Shown here piece after piece: positions 14,332 through 22,933 of a stretch of DNA of 38,546 nucleotides (within the stretch, counting starts at the first letter, position 1; each line of letters begins with the position of its first letter). Below the pieces are notes generated by a model. That model ran no database searches. It was not told where the DNA came from and was given only the letters and a program-made list of their open reading frames with translations. The position numbers and the translations under genes were made by a program. Source of the DNA: an uncultured Chitinophaga sp. (GTDB taxonomy: Bacteria > Bacteroidota > Bacteroidia > Chitinophagales > Chitinophagaceae); the NCBI RefSeq assembly GCF_902168175.1, contig NZ_CABHOU010000071.1, forward strand, positions 1 to 38,546, read 5' to 3'.

Positions 14332-15197
14332 TTACAGTCATCATTTGTTCTGCCAGCCCATCAAGGCTGGAAAGCGTTAGTGCCTCTATCAAAGCCACCA
14401 TCGGTGTGCCTTATGAGTTGATCAGCTTTGACAATGCGGCCGAAACAGGTATTTGCGCCGCTTACAATGCGGGCGCGCGCCGCGCTCTGTACGATACACT
14501 TTGTTTCGTGCACGACGATGTACGTTTCGAAACGCAGGACTGGGGTAAAAGGGTGTTGGCACACTTTAATAATGATCCGGAACTTGCACTGATAGGTTTG
14601 GCGGGCGCCAGGTATAAAAGCGCTGCTTTATCCCACTGCTGGTGTGGTATTGATTGGGCCGATGTGAGTAATATTATCCAGGGAGACGCCAGGGGTAATG
14701 AGCAAAAGATAGTAGTTTATCCTAAAGGGCACAGTGGTAACCTGGTACAATGCCTTACACTGGACGGCGTGTTTTTATGTTACCGGAAGCAGGTATGGCA
14801 GCAAATCCCGTTCTCTGAAGAATATATCAAAGGGTTTCACTTTTATGATGTAGACATCAGTCTGCGTGTTGCTGCTTCTCATAAAGCCGCTGCCATGTAC
14901 GATATTGATGTTGTTCATTACTCCACCGGTAATTTTGGTGATAATTGGGTGCGGGAAGCTATCCGGTATCACCAATTGCCTAACAGGCCCGCTATGCCAG
15001 TGAGCCTGGATGAAGCGCCCAACTGGGCCAGCGAACGACAGGTCATCAAAAGCTGGATGCTGCGCCTGCGCCAGGAAAAGATATCCAAAGCCAACAAAGT
15101 CGCCTGGATGCAATTTTCGGGTGTTTTTACTCAACCTTCCCTATGGCCCACGGCCGTGGCTTTTTTCTTCTCGATCTATCTCAAAAAAAAACGATAA
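14328..15197 (+). CDS. Glycosyltransferase, GT-A fold (StrF-like / Glyco_tranf_2_5)
   Basis: The 289 residues start with a Rossmann-like strand (MITVIICSASPSRLESV), then ICAAYNAGARRALYDTLCFVHDDV, where HDD at 62-64 takes the place of the DxD metal site. LDGVFLCYRKQVW and FHFYDVDISLRVA follow, typical of the acceptor half of GT2-like enzymes. The pattern fits the StrF-type glycosyltransferase family. It overlaps the methyltransferase by 4 bases (ATGA). The last 25 residues include a hydrophobic segment (PTAVAFFFSIYLKKKR) that may associate with the membrane. A bidirectional terminator follows. Confidence 0.85.
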   Translation: MITVIICSASPSRLESVSASIKATIGVPYELISFDNAAETGICAAYNAGARRALYDTLCFVHDDVRFETQDWGKRVLAHFNNDPELALIGLAGARYKSAALSHCWCGIDWADVSNIIQGDARGNEQKIVVYPKGHSGNLVQCLTLDGVFLCYRKQVWQQIPFSEEYIKGFHFYDVDISLRVAASHKAAAMYDIDVVHYSTGNFGDNWVREAIRYHQLPNRPAMPVSLDEAPNWASERQVIKSWMLRLRQEKISKANKVAWMQFSGVFTQPSLWPTAVAFFFSIYLKKKR

Positions 15198-15237
15198 AAA
15201 AATCCCTGCCAGGCTAGTTGTACCGGCAGGGATTTTT
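15196..15237. terminator. Bidirectional terminator between glycosyltransferase and flippase genes
   Basis: AATCCCTGCC (15201-15210) and GGCAGGGATT (15225-15234) pair over 10 bp with a 14-base loop. A-rich sequence precedes and T-rich sequence follows, so both convergent transcripts can stop here. Confidence 0.85.
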
Positions 15238-15253
15238 CGTTTTAACAGGAAGA

Positions 15254-16765
15254 TTATCCTTTTCTTCCTAATAGTTTAGTCGCCCGGGCCAATATCATGC
15301 CGTAACCCTTATTCACATCCTCGCTTACATTCAGTTTAATGATCATTACGGCCGATAACAGCGTAAATACGCCGGAGCGCAGAAAGGTTTGCAGCAATGG
15401 ATTATCACTAAAGATCCAGCTGGCGATGTAATAGTTGACAACAAAAAGCCCGAGTGCGTATAAGGTGGCCATGGTAAAGGGCTGCATACCGAACTTGACC
15501 CAAATGAACACAAAACGGGCGATGTTAAAGATCGAATAGGCAATAAGCGTAGCCAGCGCCACACCGGTTAATCCATATGCATTGATCAGGAAATAGTTGA
15601 GGGGGATAAGCACCACTACAAGTGCTACGGTAGTCACAAGGTCCATGCGCCAGTAACGGGAGGTAAGAATGATCTGCGAGTTTACACCGGTACCAACTTC
15701 CATCACTTTGGTAAAGCCGAGTATCAGGAATACCACGTAGCCTTGCGCATATGCCGGGTCCTGCGACAACAGGGTAATAGAATCGGCGAAGCTAAGTGCG
15801 ATCAGGCCGTACATGAAACCGGCAAACAATAGCATATTAATAGCCGATTTCTTGTAGATACGGCTGATGCGGCCCAGGTCTTTGTCTTTCCATGCCTGTG
15901 CTATTACGGGCAGGGAAGCAGCGATGATACTACGCTGCGGTGCCTCCATCAACGCTGTGAGATAAGTGATGTAAGAGAACACCCCCACGTTAGCCAGGCC
16001 GCTGGTATCTTTCGACATGATAAAGAGCGTATCCAGTGTTCTGCCCAATATGCTGAAGCAGGAAATAGCGGTCACAAAAGTGGCATAAGGTACCATTTTA
16101 GTCGCCATCTTTTGCGTCACATAACTGGTTTTGATAGTAAAGGTGAGGTCGTATTTTTTGCGCAGGTATACAAATAGCGCTACGGTGATAATCCCGTATA
16201 AAAGCGAGAACAGCAAAATAAACTGGTCGTAATTAAGCAGTTTAAGTATAAACAGTCCGACAATGAGCGAGGTTAGCAGCCTGAGCACCAGTTCTTTTAA
16301 AAATGTGGTGGCCACCGATGCGTGCAGGTTCCACGCCTGTGCTTCCAGGAGGGAGAACAGTAGCAGGAAAAAGGTGAAAGGGTAGAAAAGATAGAAATAT
16401 TCCATCACCATGGGTGAGTTGGCGATGGTTTTACGTAGAATAATACCCCTTGAAAAATAGAATATGACGGCAACGACTATAAAGCCAATGATAGCCATGA
16501 TGGTCATTTTACCGAACAGGTCCCGCTCCTTCGCCGGCAGGCGGTCGCGGTAGTACGGGTAAAATTTATTGAGGATGGCGATGCTGCCCAGGTTCGCCAG
16601 GGCGAAAAGCGTAAGCCCGATATCGAACATAATGCGCGTAAATCCATACTGATCCGGCGTGAAAAAGGCCTTATTAGTGAATGTCAATGTGTTTACGGCC
16701 CCCACCAGGAAGCCGATATAAATAAGGATCGAAGATGATACGCTTTGTTTGCCGATTGATGCCAT
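15254..16765 (-). CDS. Polysaccharide flippase (Wzx/MOP superfamily)
   Basis: This 503-residue protein is almost entirely hydrophobic helices, probably 12 to 14 of them, with short basic loops (e.g. YYRDRLPAKERDLFGKM, VYLRKKYDLTF, YKKSAINML). The layout, the early segment GAVNTLTFTNKAFFTPDQYG and the late LTGVALATLIAYSIFNIARF are those of oligosaccharide-lipid flippases in the MOP superfamily. It would move lipid-linked glycans across the inner membrane. It is the only gene of the glycan locus on the minus strand, sitting between glycosyltransferase genes. No Wzy-type polymerase or O-antigen ligase is present in the window. Confidence 0.88.
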   Translation of the reverse strand: MASIGKQSVSSSILIYIGFLVGAVNTLTFTNKAFFTPDQYGFTRIMFDIGLTLFALANLGSIAILNKFYPYYRDRLPAKERDLFGKMTIMAIIGFIVVAVIFYFSRGIILRKTIANSPMVMEYFYLFYPFTFFLLLFSLLEAQAWNLHASVATTFLKELVLRLLTSLIVGLFILKLLNYDQFILLFSLLYGIITVALFVYLRKKYDLTFTIKTSYVTQKMATKMVPYATFVTAISCFSILGRTLDTLFIMSKDTSGLANVGVFSYITYLTALMEAPQRSIIAASLPVIAQAWKDKDLGRISRIYKKSAINMLLFAGFMYGLIALSFADSITLLSQDPAYAQGYVVFLILGFTKVMEVGTGVNSQIILTSRYWRMDLVTTVALVVVLIPLNYFLINAYGLTGVALATLIAYSIFNIARFVFIWVKFGMQPFTMATLYALGLFVVNYYIASWIFSDNPLLQTFLRSGVFTLLSAVMIIKLNVSEDVNKGYGMILARATKLLGRKG

Positions 16766-16882
16766 TGGGGCGCAATTTAGTGGTTATAACGGTAAATTCG
16801 GCCCGGTTTTTAAAACACGCGCCTGTACCCGGTAGCGGAAAAGTTTGTATTTTGCCCGTTATTAAAAGCTTAAGGCTGGATA

Positions 16883-17842
16883 ATGACGGAAAAGGCGCCC
16901 ATAAAAGTTTCGGTTTGTATACCGGCATATAAGAACACGGAGTACCTCAAAAGGGTACTGGACTCGCTGGCTGCACAGGATTTTACCAGCTGGGAGGTGA
17001 TTATTACCGATGATAGTCCGGATAATGAAGTGGAAGAACTGGCCCGTTCCTACAAAAAACTGCTGCCACTCGTTTACTACCGTAACACCCCGGCCCATGG
17101 TATGCCTGCTAACTGGAACACCTGTTACGACCATGCACGGGGCCAGTACATCAAAATCATGCACGACGACGACTGGTTTACCCGTCCGGATGCCATTTCA
17201 AAAATGGCCGCCGCACTGGACGCCAATCCTGATTGTGATTTAGTGTTCTCCGCTTTCCGGGAATGTTTTATCGACCATCCGGGCAAAGTGAATGAGGTAC
17301 ATTGCAGTTCATTTTACAGGCAGCTGCTGAAGCAGGACCCAGTACATCTTTTCCAGAAGAACTTTATTGGACCGCCCAGCGCGGTGATGCACCGCAATAA
17401 CCCGGCTTACCGGTACGATGTACGTTTGCAGTGGCTGGTAGATATGGACTTCTATATTAACCTGCTGCGTCATAAACCGGGCTTCGTTTATTTAGATGAA
17501 GCACTGGTAAATATCGGCATCAGCGACCTGCAGCTCACCAAATCCTGTTTTGGAGTGCGTACGGTAGAAATACCCGAATACTTTTACCTGCTGCGTAAAG
17601 TGGGCGAAAACGCCTTACAAAGCCTGTATGTTTTCGATTTCTTCTGGCGGTTGATGCGTAACCTTGGTATCAGGGAAGAAAAGGAACTGTACGAAGCAGG
17701 CATGGAAGGCGAAACGCCGGCAGTAGTAAAATACATTCTTAAACGCCAGCGTCCTTTTTCATTTAAACTGCTGAAGAACGGGGCGATCAATAAAATACTG
17801 ACAGGACTTAGCTTTACGGGCAGGCCTCGTAAAAACGGATGA
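16883..17842 (+). CDS. Family 2 glycosyltransferase
   Basis: This 319-residue protein has the GT-A start VSVCIPAYKNTEYLKRVLDSL, the nucleotide-binding acidic pair ITDDSPDNEV, and the metal site KIMHDDDWF (HDDD at 94-97). WLVDMDFYINLL supplies the acceptor-site region. No membrane helix is seen. It begins 117 bases from the divergent flippase start and is followed after 6 bases by the GT4 gene, so genes 16883-19966 probably form one operon. The sugar donor and acceptor cannot be told from sequence. Confidence 0.88.
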   Translation: MTEKAPIKVSVCIPAYKNTEYLKRVLDSLAAQDFTSWEVIITDDSPDNEVEELARSYKKLLPLVYYRNTPAHGMPANWNTCYDHARGQYIKIMHDDDWFTRPDAISKMAAALDANPDCDLVFSAFRECFIDHPGKVNEVHCSSFYRQLLKQDPVHLFQKNFIGPPSAVMHRNNPAYRYDVRLQWLVDMDFYINLLRHKPGFVYLDEALVNIGISDLQLTKSCFGVRTVEIPEYFYLLRKVGENALQSLYVFDFFWRLMRNLGIREEKELYEAGMEGETPAVVKYILKRQRPFSFKLLKNGAINKILTGLSFTGRPRKNG

Positions 17843-17848
17843 TAGTTT

Positions 17849-19036
17849 ATGTATAAATGGCTCATACTAAAAAGGCGGATAGAAGCGCTGTTCATTTTCC
17901 CATTTGCACTATTGGGAAAGTGTTACGCCCTGCTAAACCCTTTAAAGGAAGAATATGACATCTTTTTCTTTTTCCCCTTTTACCATGTAGGCGGCGCCGA
18001 AAAGGTGAACAGCGACATTGTACAGCAGTTTCCCGATAAAAAGGTAATCATCTTCTTTACCAAAAAGTCGAAGAACGAGGCAATGTTATCGTTCTTTAAA
18101 GGCCCACACATCACCCTCCGCGAAATATCGCAGCATACCGATAATAAATGGATGTACTGGAAGAACCTGGTGTGGCGCGGTATTGTGGCTACTTACATCA
18201 ACAAGCAAACCAAACAGCCCAGGGTATTTAACGGGCAGTGTAACTTTGGTTATAAGCTGTCGCCGCATATAAAAAAGAAAATTAAACAGGTGGAACTCAT
18301 ACACCTGATTTGCAGTTTCTCCTACATCCGTATGCCTTTCCTTCCGTTTTATGATACCACGGTCATGATCAGCCAGGATTCGATTGATGAGCATAAAGCG
18401 TTGTATCGCAAGTACAGTATACCAGCGTATTATGATGCCCGCATACAGCTGATCCTGAACGGCATTACTTTGCCCGGCGATACCACATCCCTGGCAGGTG
18501 GGGGCGAGTTGCAATGCCTGTACGTGGGGCGTGGAGATATAGGCCAGAAACGTGTGGACGCACTGGCTTTGCTGGCGAAGAAGCTGAAGGACGAAGGCCT
18601 GCCTGCCCGGCTCAACTTTATGGGCAATGTAGCGCCGGCTGTACCTGAAAACTTACGCCCCTATTGCAATTTCCTGGGCGAGAAGAGTGATCCGGCGGAG
18701 ATAGACAGGGTTTACCGCAGCAACCACCTGCTCATACTGTTATCGGCGTACGAAGGTTTTCCGATGGTGGTAATGGAAGCAATGGCACGCGGTTTGGCAG
18801 TGGTGTCAACAGATGTGGGTGATCTTCCTTTCCATGTAAAGGATGGTGTGAACGGGTTACTCATCAACAATGACCAAACGGATGCCGCGCTGGTAGACGA
18901 AGCTTTTAAAAAGCTACAGTTGTTACTGGCCGACCGCAGCCTGCTGGCACGCTTTTACACCAATAATATTGCTTATGCGCGCTCGCATTTTGGTATGGAA
19001 CCATTTGCGAAGGCTTACCGCGCTTTACTGATCTAA
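17849..19036 (+). CDS. Family 4 glycosyltransferase (GT-B fold)
   Basis: The 395 residues contain an N-terminal acceptor-side domain with a GG-type start (FPFYHVGGAEKVNSDI, residues 43-58) and a C-terminal nucleotide-sugar domain (about 215-395) with LYVGRGDIGQKRVDAL and the E-x7-E motif as E302 and E310 in AYEGFPMVVMEAM. The retaining GT4 mechanism uses these residues to hold the donor. It lies between two GT2 genes, 6 bases after the first and directly abutting the next. Confidence 0.9.
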   Translation: MYKWLILKRRIEALFIFPFALLGKCYALLNPLKEEYDIFFFFPFYHVGGAEKVNSDIVQQFPDKKVIIFFTKKSKNEAMLSFFKGPHITLREISQHTDNKWMYWKNLVWRGIVATYINKQTKQPRVFNGQCNFGYKLSPHIKKKIKQVELIHLICSFSYIRMPFLPFYDTTVMISQDSIDEHKALYRKYSIPAYYDARIQLILNGITLPGDTTSLAGGGELQCLYVGRGDIGQKRVDALALLAKKLKDEGLPARLNFMGNVAPAVPENLRPYCNFLGEKSDPAEIDRVYRSNHLLILLSAYEGFPMVVMEAMARGLAVVSTDVGDLPFHVKDGVNGLLINNDQTDAALVDEAFKKLQLLLADRSLLARFYTNNIAYARSHFGMEPFAKAYRALLI

Positions 19037-19966
19037 ATGCAAAATACCTTGAAACCGTTATCCATCATTATCATCACTTACAACCGTCCGGACGATACGC
19101 TGTTCCTGCTTAAAAACATAGCCGGGCTGCAGGATGCCGCTTCTTTACTGGAAAGTGTGATTGTCGTAAATAACGCTTCGCGTGCCGACTATACCGAAGT
19201 AACCAATTTCATTGACGCTACGCCCGCTATCCCATTTAAATACACGCTGTCGCCCGAAAACCTGGGAGTGGCACGTGGCCGTAACCTGGCAGTGTCCATG
19301 GCTAAAGCACCCATCATTATTACTATTGATGATGATGCCTACTTCCGTGATACCGATGCGTTGTTGCAAATACAGAAGGCGTTTGAGGCAGATTATGGGG
19401 AGAAGAGGCCTGTAGGTATATTGTCTTTTAAGGTATTGTACGCCAGTACCAAAATGATACAGGAAAACGCTTTTCCGCACAAACGTTTCGAAGAATATAA
19501 AAACAAGGAGAAGTTTGTTGCTTCTTACTATATCGGCTGCGGCCACGCGATTAAAAAAGAAGTGTACGACCGCACCGGACCTTATCCCGCCGACTTCTTT
19601 TATGGTATGGAAGAGTATGATCTTTGTTACCGGGCGTTAAACGAGGGTTACGCCATTGTGTACAATTCGGCGGTGGTTATCTATCATAATGAATCACCTT
19701 TGGGTCGTACGCCACATGCAGAAAAGATGCGGATGTTATGGGTCAATAAGGCCAAAGTGGTATACCGTTACCTGCCACTACAGTATTTCGGCAGCACTTC
19801 AATCATGTGGTCGCTGGAGTACCTGAAGAAAACGAAGTGGGACTTTAAGGGCTGGTTCAAGGGATGGAAGATGATATTAAACATTCCAGCCAGTGAAAAG
19901 GGAAGTAAACTGGCGAAAGATACGCGTGCTTACCTGAAAGCAACGAAGGCCAGGCTTTGGTATTAG
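19037..19966 (+). CDS. Family 2 glycosyltransferase
   Basis: The start codon follows the stop of the GT4 gene directly, which suggests coupled translation. The 309-residue protein begins LSIIIITYNRPDDTLFLL, has VVNNASRADY and ENLGVARGRNLAVS, and the metal site ITIDDDAYF (DDD at 98-100). A further conserved part is FFYGMEEYDLCYRALNEGY. This is the rhamnosyltransferase-like type of GT2 enzyme. The stop overlaps the stop of the convergent yggS-like gene by 4 bases, and there is no terminator. Confidence 0.9.
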   Translation: MQNTLKPLSIIIITYNRPDDTLFLLKNIAGLQDAASLLESVIVVNNASRADYTEVTNFIDATPAIPFKYTLSPENLGVARGRNLAVSMAKAPIIITIDDDAYFRDTDALLQIQKAFEADYGEKRPVGILSFKVLYASTKMIQENAFPHKRFEEYKNKEKFVASYYIGCGHAIKKEVYDRTGPYPADFFYGMEEYDLCYRALNEGYAIVYNSAVVIYHNESPLGRTPHAEKMRMLWVNKAKVVYRYLPLQYFGSTSIMWSLEYLKKTKWDFKGWFKGWKMILNIPASEKGSKLAKDTRAYLKATKARLWY

Positions 19967-20685
19967 GCCTTTTCGTTCCAGTAATAACTATCGGGTAAAG
20001 CTCTTTTGCCGAAGATAGCCGTGCCCACTCTCACAATGGTAGCGCCTTCTTCTATGGCGGTTTCCAGGTCGTTGCTCATACCCATAGATAAATGAAAGGC
20101 CTCTTCCGGGCTGAGTATTTTATGTGCAATGGCTTCCTCTTTAATCTGACGCAGCAACGCGAAAGAAGGGCGTACTTTTTCAGGATCGGCATCAAACAAA
20201 CCAATCGTCATAAACCCCTTTATCCTAAGCCTGTCATAGTTTTTGAGCGATGCAGCAAAAGTCAGTGCATCATCCGGTTTTAAACCGAATTTACTCGCTT
20301 CGAAAGAAGTGTTTACCTGGATCATCACATCTATGTGACTGTCCGACTGGCTTAGTTTTTTCTGTAATGCTATTGCCAGCGAGTGGCGGTCGAGCGATTC
20401 GATGCAGCTTACATATTGTAGCACATCTTTTACTTTATTGCTTTGCAGGTGCCCGATGAAGTGTTTGTTGAGCGGCAGATCGTGCAGCGCTTCGTGTTTT
20501 TGTTTCAACTCCTGCACTTTATTTTCGCCCATCAGCAGTTCGCCATATTTGGCTGCTTCCCGTATCCCCTCTGCGGTTACCGTTTTGGTGGCCAGTAATA
20601 ACTTCACGTCTTCCGGTCGCCTGCCCGCTTTCGTAGCCGCTCTCTGTATTCTCTCCCTGATCCTGTTAATGTTTACTGGTATCAT
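19963..20685 (-). CDS. yggS: YggS/PLPBP family pyridoxal phosphate homeostasis protein
   Basis: This 240-residue alanine-racemase-like barrel carries the PLP lysine in LLLATKTV (Lys34), then GENKVQELKQKHEAL, HFIGHLQSNKVKDV, VMIQVNTSFEASKFG, LSMGMSNDLETAI and VRVGTAIFG, all hallmarks of the family. The family has no known catalysis but keeps PLP and its vitamers in balance. I chose the ATG at 20685 (MIPVNINR); the upstream candidate at 20691 is a TTG. It is divergent from a MocR-type PLP-binding regulator, with under 100 bases between starts. Confidence 0.92.
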   Translation of the reverse strand: MIPVNINRIRERIQRAATKAGRRPEDVKLLLATKTVTAEGIREAAKYGELLMGENKVQELKQKHEALHDLPLNKHFIGHLQSNKVKDVLQYVSCIESLDRHSLAIALQKKLSQSDSHIDVMIQVNTSFEASKFGLKPDDALTFAASLKNYDRLRIKGFMTIGLFDADPEKVRPSFALLRQIKEEAIAHKILSPEEAFHLSMGMSNDLETAIEEGATIVRVGTAIFGKRALPDSYYWNEKA

Positions 20686-20711
20686 ATCCAAAACTTTTGA
20701 GGGTTTGTGCC

Positions 20712-20742
20712 TTGTTCTACGCTACAAAATTTAGCTATCTTG
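20712..20742 (+). promoter_or_regulatory. Candidate promoter of the MocR-type regulator gene
   Basis: TTG (20712-20714) is followed after 21 bases by TATCTTG (20736-20742), one base short of TAnnTTTG. Spacing fits a Bacteroidota promoter, and the start codon at 20779 lies about 30 bases beyond the expected start of transcription. The match is imperfect. Confidence 0.35.
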
Positions 20743-20778
20743 GGCATACTTAAATCATCCAGTTTTTATTTCTTTTAT

Positions 20779-22245
20779 ATGGGCCAGAAGCTGCGACCAT
20801 GGAAGACCATTCTTCCGATAGAGATTGCGAGCGGTAAAGCGGTTTTCGTGCAGATAGCCGAAGGTATTGCTTCCGAGATTAAACGTGGGCGGCTGCAGCC
20901 CGGCGATTCGCTGCCCGGCTCACGTGTGCTGGCAGACGATCTGGGGGTGAACCGTAAGACCGTGGTGCTGGCGTATGAAGACCTGATTGCGGAGGGGTGG
21001 TTAAGTACGGCGTATAAACGGGGGACATTTGTATCGGAGCAACTGCCCAAGATTAAACGTGCCGTGGAGCAGCCTGTTAAAAAGGCCAGCTTTGACTTCT
21101 ACGCATTTAAAGCCGCCGGCGACCGCCAGCAAACTCCCGCCGGTGCTAATCTCATCTACTTTAACGATGGCCTGCCCGATGTACGGCTGGCGCCTTTGGA
21201 TGAACTGGCCCGCGCTTACAAACGTATATTCCAGCAAAAAGCCCGCTGGCGTATGATGGGCTACAGCCAGGAAAAGGGCGACGACCGCCTGCGCAAAGCC
21301 CTTGCCCAGATGCTGGTACACGACCGTGGCCTTAGCACCACCGCCGAAGAAATATGCGTAACCCGCGGCAGCCAGATGGCGTTATATCTTACAGCGCATA
21401 CACTGGTTAAACCTGGCGACCGTATTGCCATAGAAACGCCTGGTTACCTCCCTGCGCATGAAACGTTTAAAAGGGCAGGGGCAGATGTAGTTCCGGTTAA
21501 GATAGATGAAGAAGGTATTTGCCTGGAAGCATTGGAGAAAACGGTGAAAGAGGGCGCTATAAGGGCGGTGTACGTTACCCCGCATCACCAGTTCCCCACC
21601 ACCGTTACCATGAACGCTGCCCGCAGGCTGGAGTTGGTCGCTTTATCCAACAAATACAATTTCGCGATCATCGAAGATGACTACGATCACGAGTATCATT
21701 TCGGGCAACGCAGCTTTTTGCCGCTGGCCAGTCATGAGAATGCGGGCAACGTCATTTATATCAGTTCGCTGAGCAAACTGGTGGCGCCCTCGGTACGAAT
21801 AGGTTACATCGCAGGCCCGCGGTCCTTCATCGATTCGGTGGCGGCATTACGACTGATCATCGACCGGCAGGGCGATAGTGTAATGGAAAATGCGGTAGCG
21901 GAGCTGATGGAAGAGGGGTCGATCACCAAACACGCGCGTAAGGCCTGGAACATTTACAAGAACCGGCGCGACCTGATGGAAACCCTGTTGATCAAACATT
22001 TGTCCGGAATCGCTTCTTTTACCAAACCGGAAGGTGGACTGGCTTTCTGGCTTAAGTTTCACCAGGAAATAGATACGCGTGAGCTGGCGGAGCGGCTGGA
22101 TAAGCAGGGCGTAGCGGTGATACCTACGGAGTGTTTTTCCTTTAATGGTGAACGGCTCAACGCTTTACGGCTGGGGTATGGGTCTTTAAATGAAAAAGAA
22201 CTGGCAGAAGGCATTGCTGCCCTTGCCAGTGTGCTAAAATCTTAG
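20779..22245 (+). CDS. MocR-type GntR regulator with aminotransferase-like domain
   Basis: The 488 residues join an N-terminal winged helix of the GntR family (about 20-90: VFVQIAEGIASEIKRGRL, PGSRVLADDLGVNRKTVVLAY) to a fold-type I aminotransferase domain (about 130-488). In the latter TRGSQMALYLTA, TPHHQFPTTVTMN, IIEDDYDHEYHF and SSLSKLVAPSVRIGY are visible, with Lys333 as the PLP-binding residue. MocR proteins use PLP, sometimes with an amino acid, as effector rather than catalysing transamination. The ATG at 20779 was chosen; the frame also opens at a GTG at 20707, which would lie in the likely promoter. The divergent yggS-like gene makes a role in B6 homeostasis reasonable, but no PLP synthesis gene is nearby. 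PdxR is a possible equivalent. Confidence 0.9.
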   Translation: MGQKLRPWKTILPIEIASGKAVFVQIAEGIASEIKRGRLQPGDSLPGSRVLADDLGVNRKTVVLAYEDLIAEGWLSTAYKRGTFVSEQLPKIKRAVEQPVKKASFDFYAFKAAGDRQQTPAGANLIYFNDGLPDVRLAPLDELARAYKRIFQQKARWRMMGYSQEKGDDRLRKALAQMLVHDRGLSTTAEEICVTRGSQMALYLTAHTLVKPGDRIAIETPGYLPAHETFKRAGADVVPVKIDEEGICLEALEKTVKEGAIRAVYVTPHHQFPTTVTMNAARRLELVALSNKYNFAIIEDDYDHEYHFGQRSFLPLASHENAGNVIYISSLSKLVAPSVRIGYIAGPRSFIDSVAALRLIIDRQGDSVMENAVAELMEEGSITKHARKAWNIYKNRRDLMETLLIKHLSGIASFTKPEGGLAFWLKFHQEIDTRELAERLDKQGVAVIPTECFSFNGERLNALRLGYGSLNEKELAEGIAALASVLKS

Positions 22246-22246
22246 A

Positions 22247-22507
22247 TTAACAACCCTGCATTTCTATAATGTGATAACCTTTAGCCTCGATGTCGGCCAC
22301 CACATCATCGGTAGCCTGCTCGATATGGCAGAAGCGGCATTCGGCGGCCGTAAGCGGCTGTTCCTGCTGACCTTTAGTGGCTAAATACTGTTTTCCATAT
22401 TCATGTATTACGGACAATTCGCGTACGTTATCGGGGGCCAGAATGTCGAAGTGCATAAGGCCACCTTCTTTTTTAGTTACGTATGTATCCCAGACTGCTA
22501 CTTTCAT
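22247..22507 (-). CDS. DUF2024 family small protein
   Basis: This 86-residue cytoplasmic protein begins MKVAVWDTYVTKKEGGLMHF, the characteristic start of the DUF2024 family, whose function is not known. Near the C-terminus it has a CxxC pair (ECRFCH, Cys57 and Cys60) and a final Cys86. It is the second gene after a small CPVC thioredoxin-like gene, about 65 bases away on the same strand, with a hairpin in between. The cysteines and the partner suggest a redox or metal-linked role; this is inference. Its stop is one base from the stop of the convergent MocR gene. Confidence 0.82.
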   Translation of the reverse strand: MKVAVWDTYVTKKEGGLMHFDILAPDNVRELSVIHEYGKQYLATKGQQEQPLTAAECRFCHIEQATDDVVADIEAKGYHIIEMQGC

Positions 22508-22533
22508 GATCGTAAATTTAGAAGGGTGAATAA

Positions 22534-22559
22534 GCGTTACAGCCCTTCGGCCGTAACGC
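22534..22559 (-). other. Intergenic hairpin between the thioredoxin-like and DUF2024 genes
   Basis: GCGTTAC (22534-22540) and GTAACGC (22553-22559) form perfect 7-bp arms, with an inner GCC/GGC stem and a 4-base loop. On the minus strand no clean T-run follows, so it is more likely an mRNA processing or partial attenuation element than a full terminator. Confidence 0.4.
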
Positions 22560-22572
22560 CGTAGTTGTTGTT

Positions 22573-22806
22573 TTAGGCTTTTACTTCTTCTATAGAAGCG
22601 CCGAAGTTGATGTGTAACACGTTGCCGCTGGGAGTAACCAGCGCCGGTACAGATTTTACGCCCGCGGTTTCGGCTTCCGCGATCCTGTTTTTCACTTCGC
22701 CAAGGTGTACCACCTCTACCTGCGATTTATCAATAAGCGTTAAAATTTCCTGTTCTGCGCTCACGCAAACGGGGCAACCGGCGTGATAAAATACTGACTT
22801 TGCCAT
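22573..22806 (-). CDS. Small thioredoxin/glutaredoxin-like protein with CPVC active site
   Basis: This 77-residue protein is a minimal thioredoxin-like fold with CPVC at residues 11-14 near the N-terminus, a middle helix (AEQEILTLIDK), and the cis-proline segment KSVPALV (Pro54). It lacks a signal peptide, so it works in the cytoplasm. Short proteins of this kind reduce disulfides or handle mixed thiols; the partner is not known. It is the first gene of a two-gene unit with the DUF2024 gene. A perfect 14-bp palindrome lies 30 bases upstream of its start, which suggests repression or activation by a dimeric regulator. Confidence 0.85.
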   Translation of the reverse strand: MAKSVFYHAGCPVCVSAEQEILTLIDKSQVEVVHLGEVKNRIAEAETAGVKSVPALVTPSGNVLHINFGASIEEVKA

Positions 22807-22835
22807 TTGATTTCAGTTTGTTGTTGTACTGTGTT

Positions 22836-22849
22836 TGACAATATTGTCA
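22836..22849. promoter_or_regulatory. Perfect palindrome, likely operator of the CPVC/DUF2024 unit
   Basis: TGACAATATTGTCA reads the same on both strands, 14 bp without a mismatch. It sits 30 bases upstream of the thioredoxin-like start on the minus strand, just downstream of a TTTG that could be the -33 element (CAAA on the plus strand near 22853-22856). The length and symmetry fit a site for a MarR-, Rrf2- or Crp-type dimer. The regulator gene is not in the adjoining DNA. Confidence 0.6.
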
Positions 22850-22933
22850 TAGCAAAGGTGCTACAGATGCAGGATACCCAGGTAGACCAGATTAAACGGG
22901 TTTTACGAAAACTGGAACCGGGAACTGGCCCAT

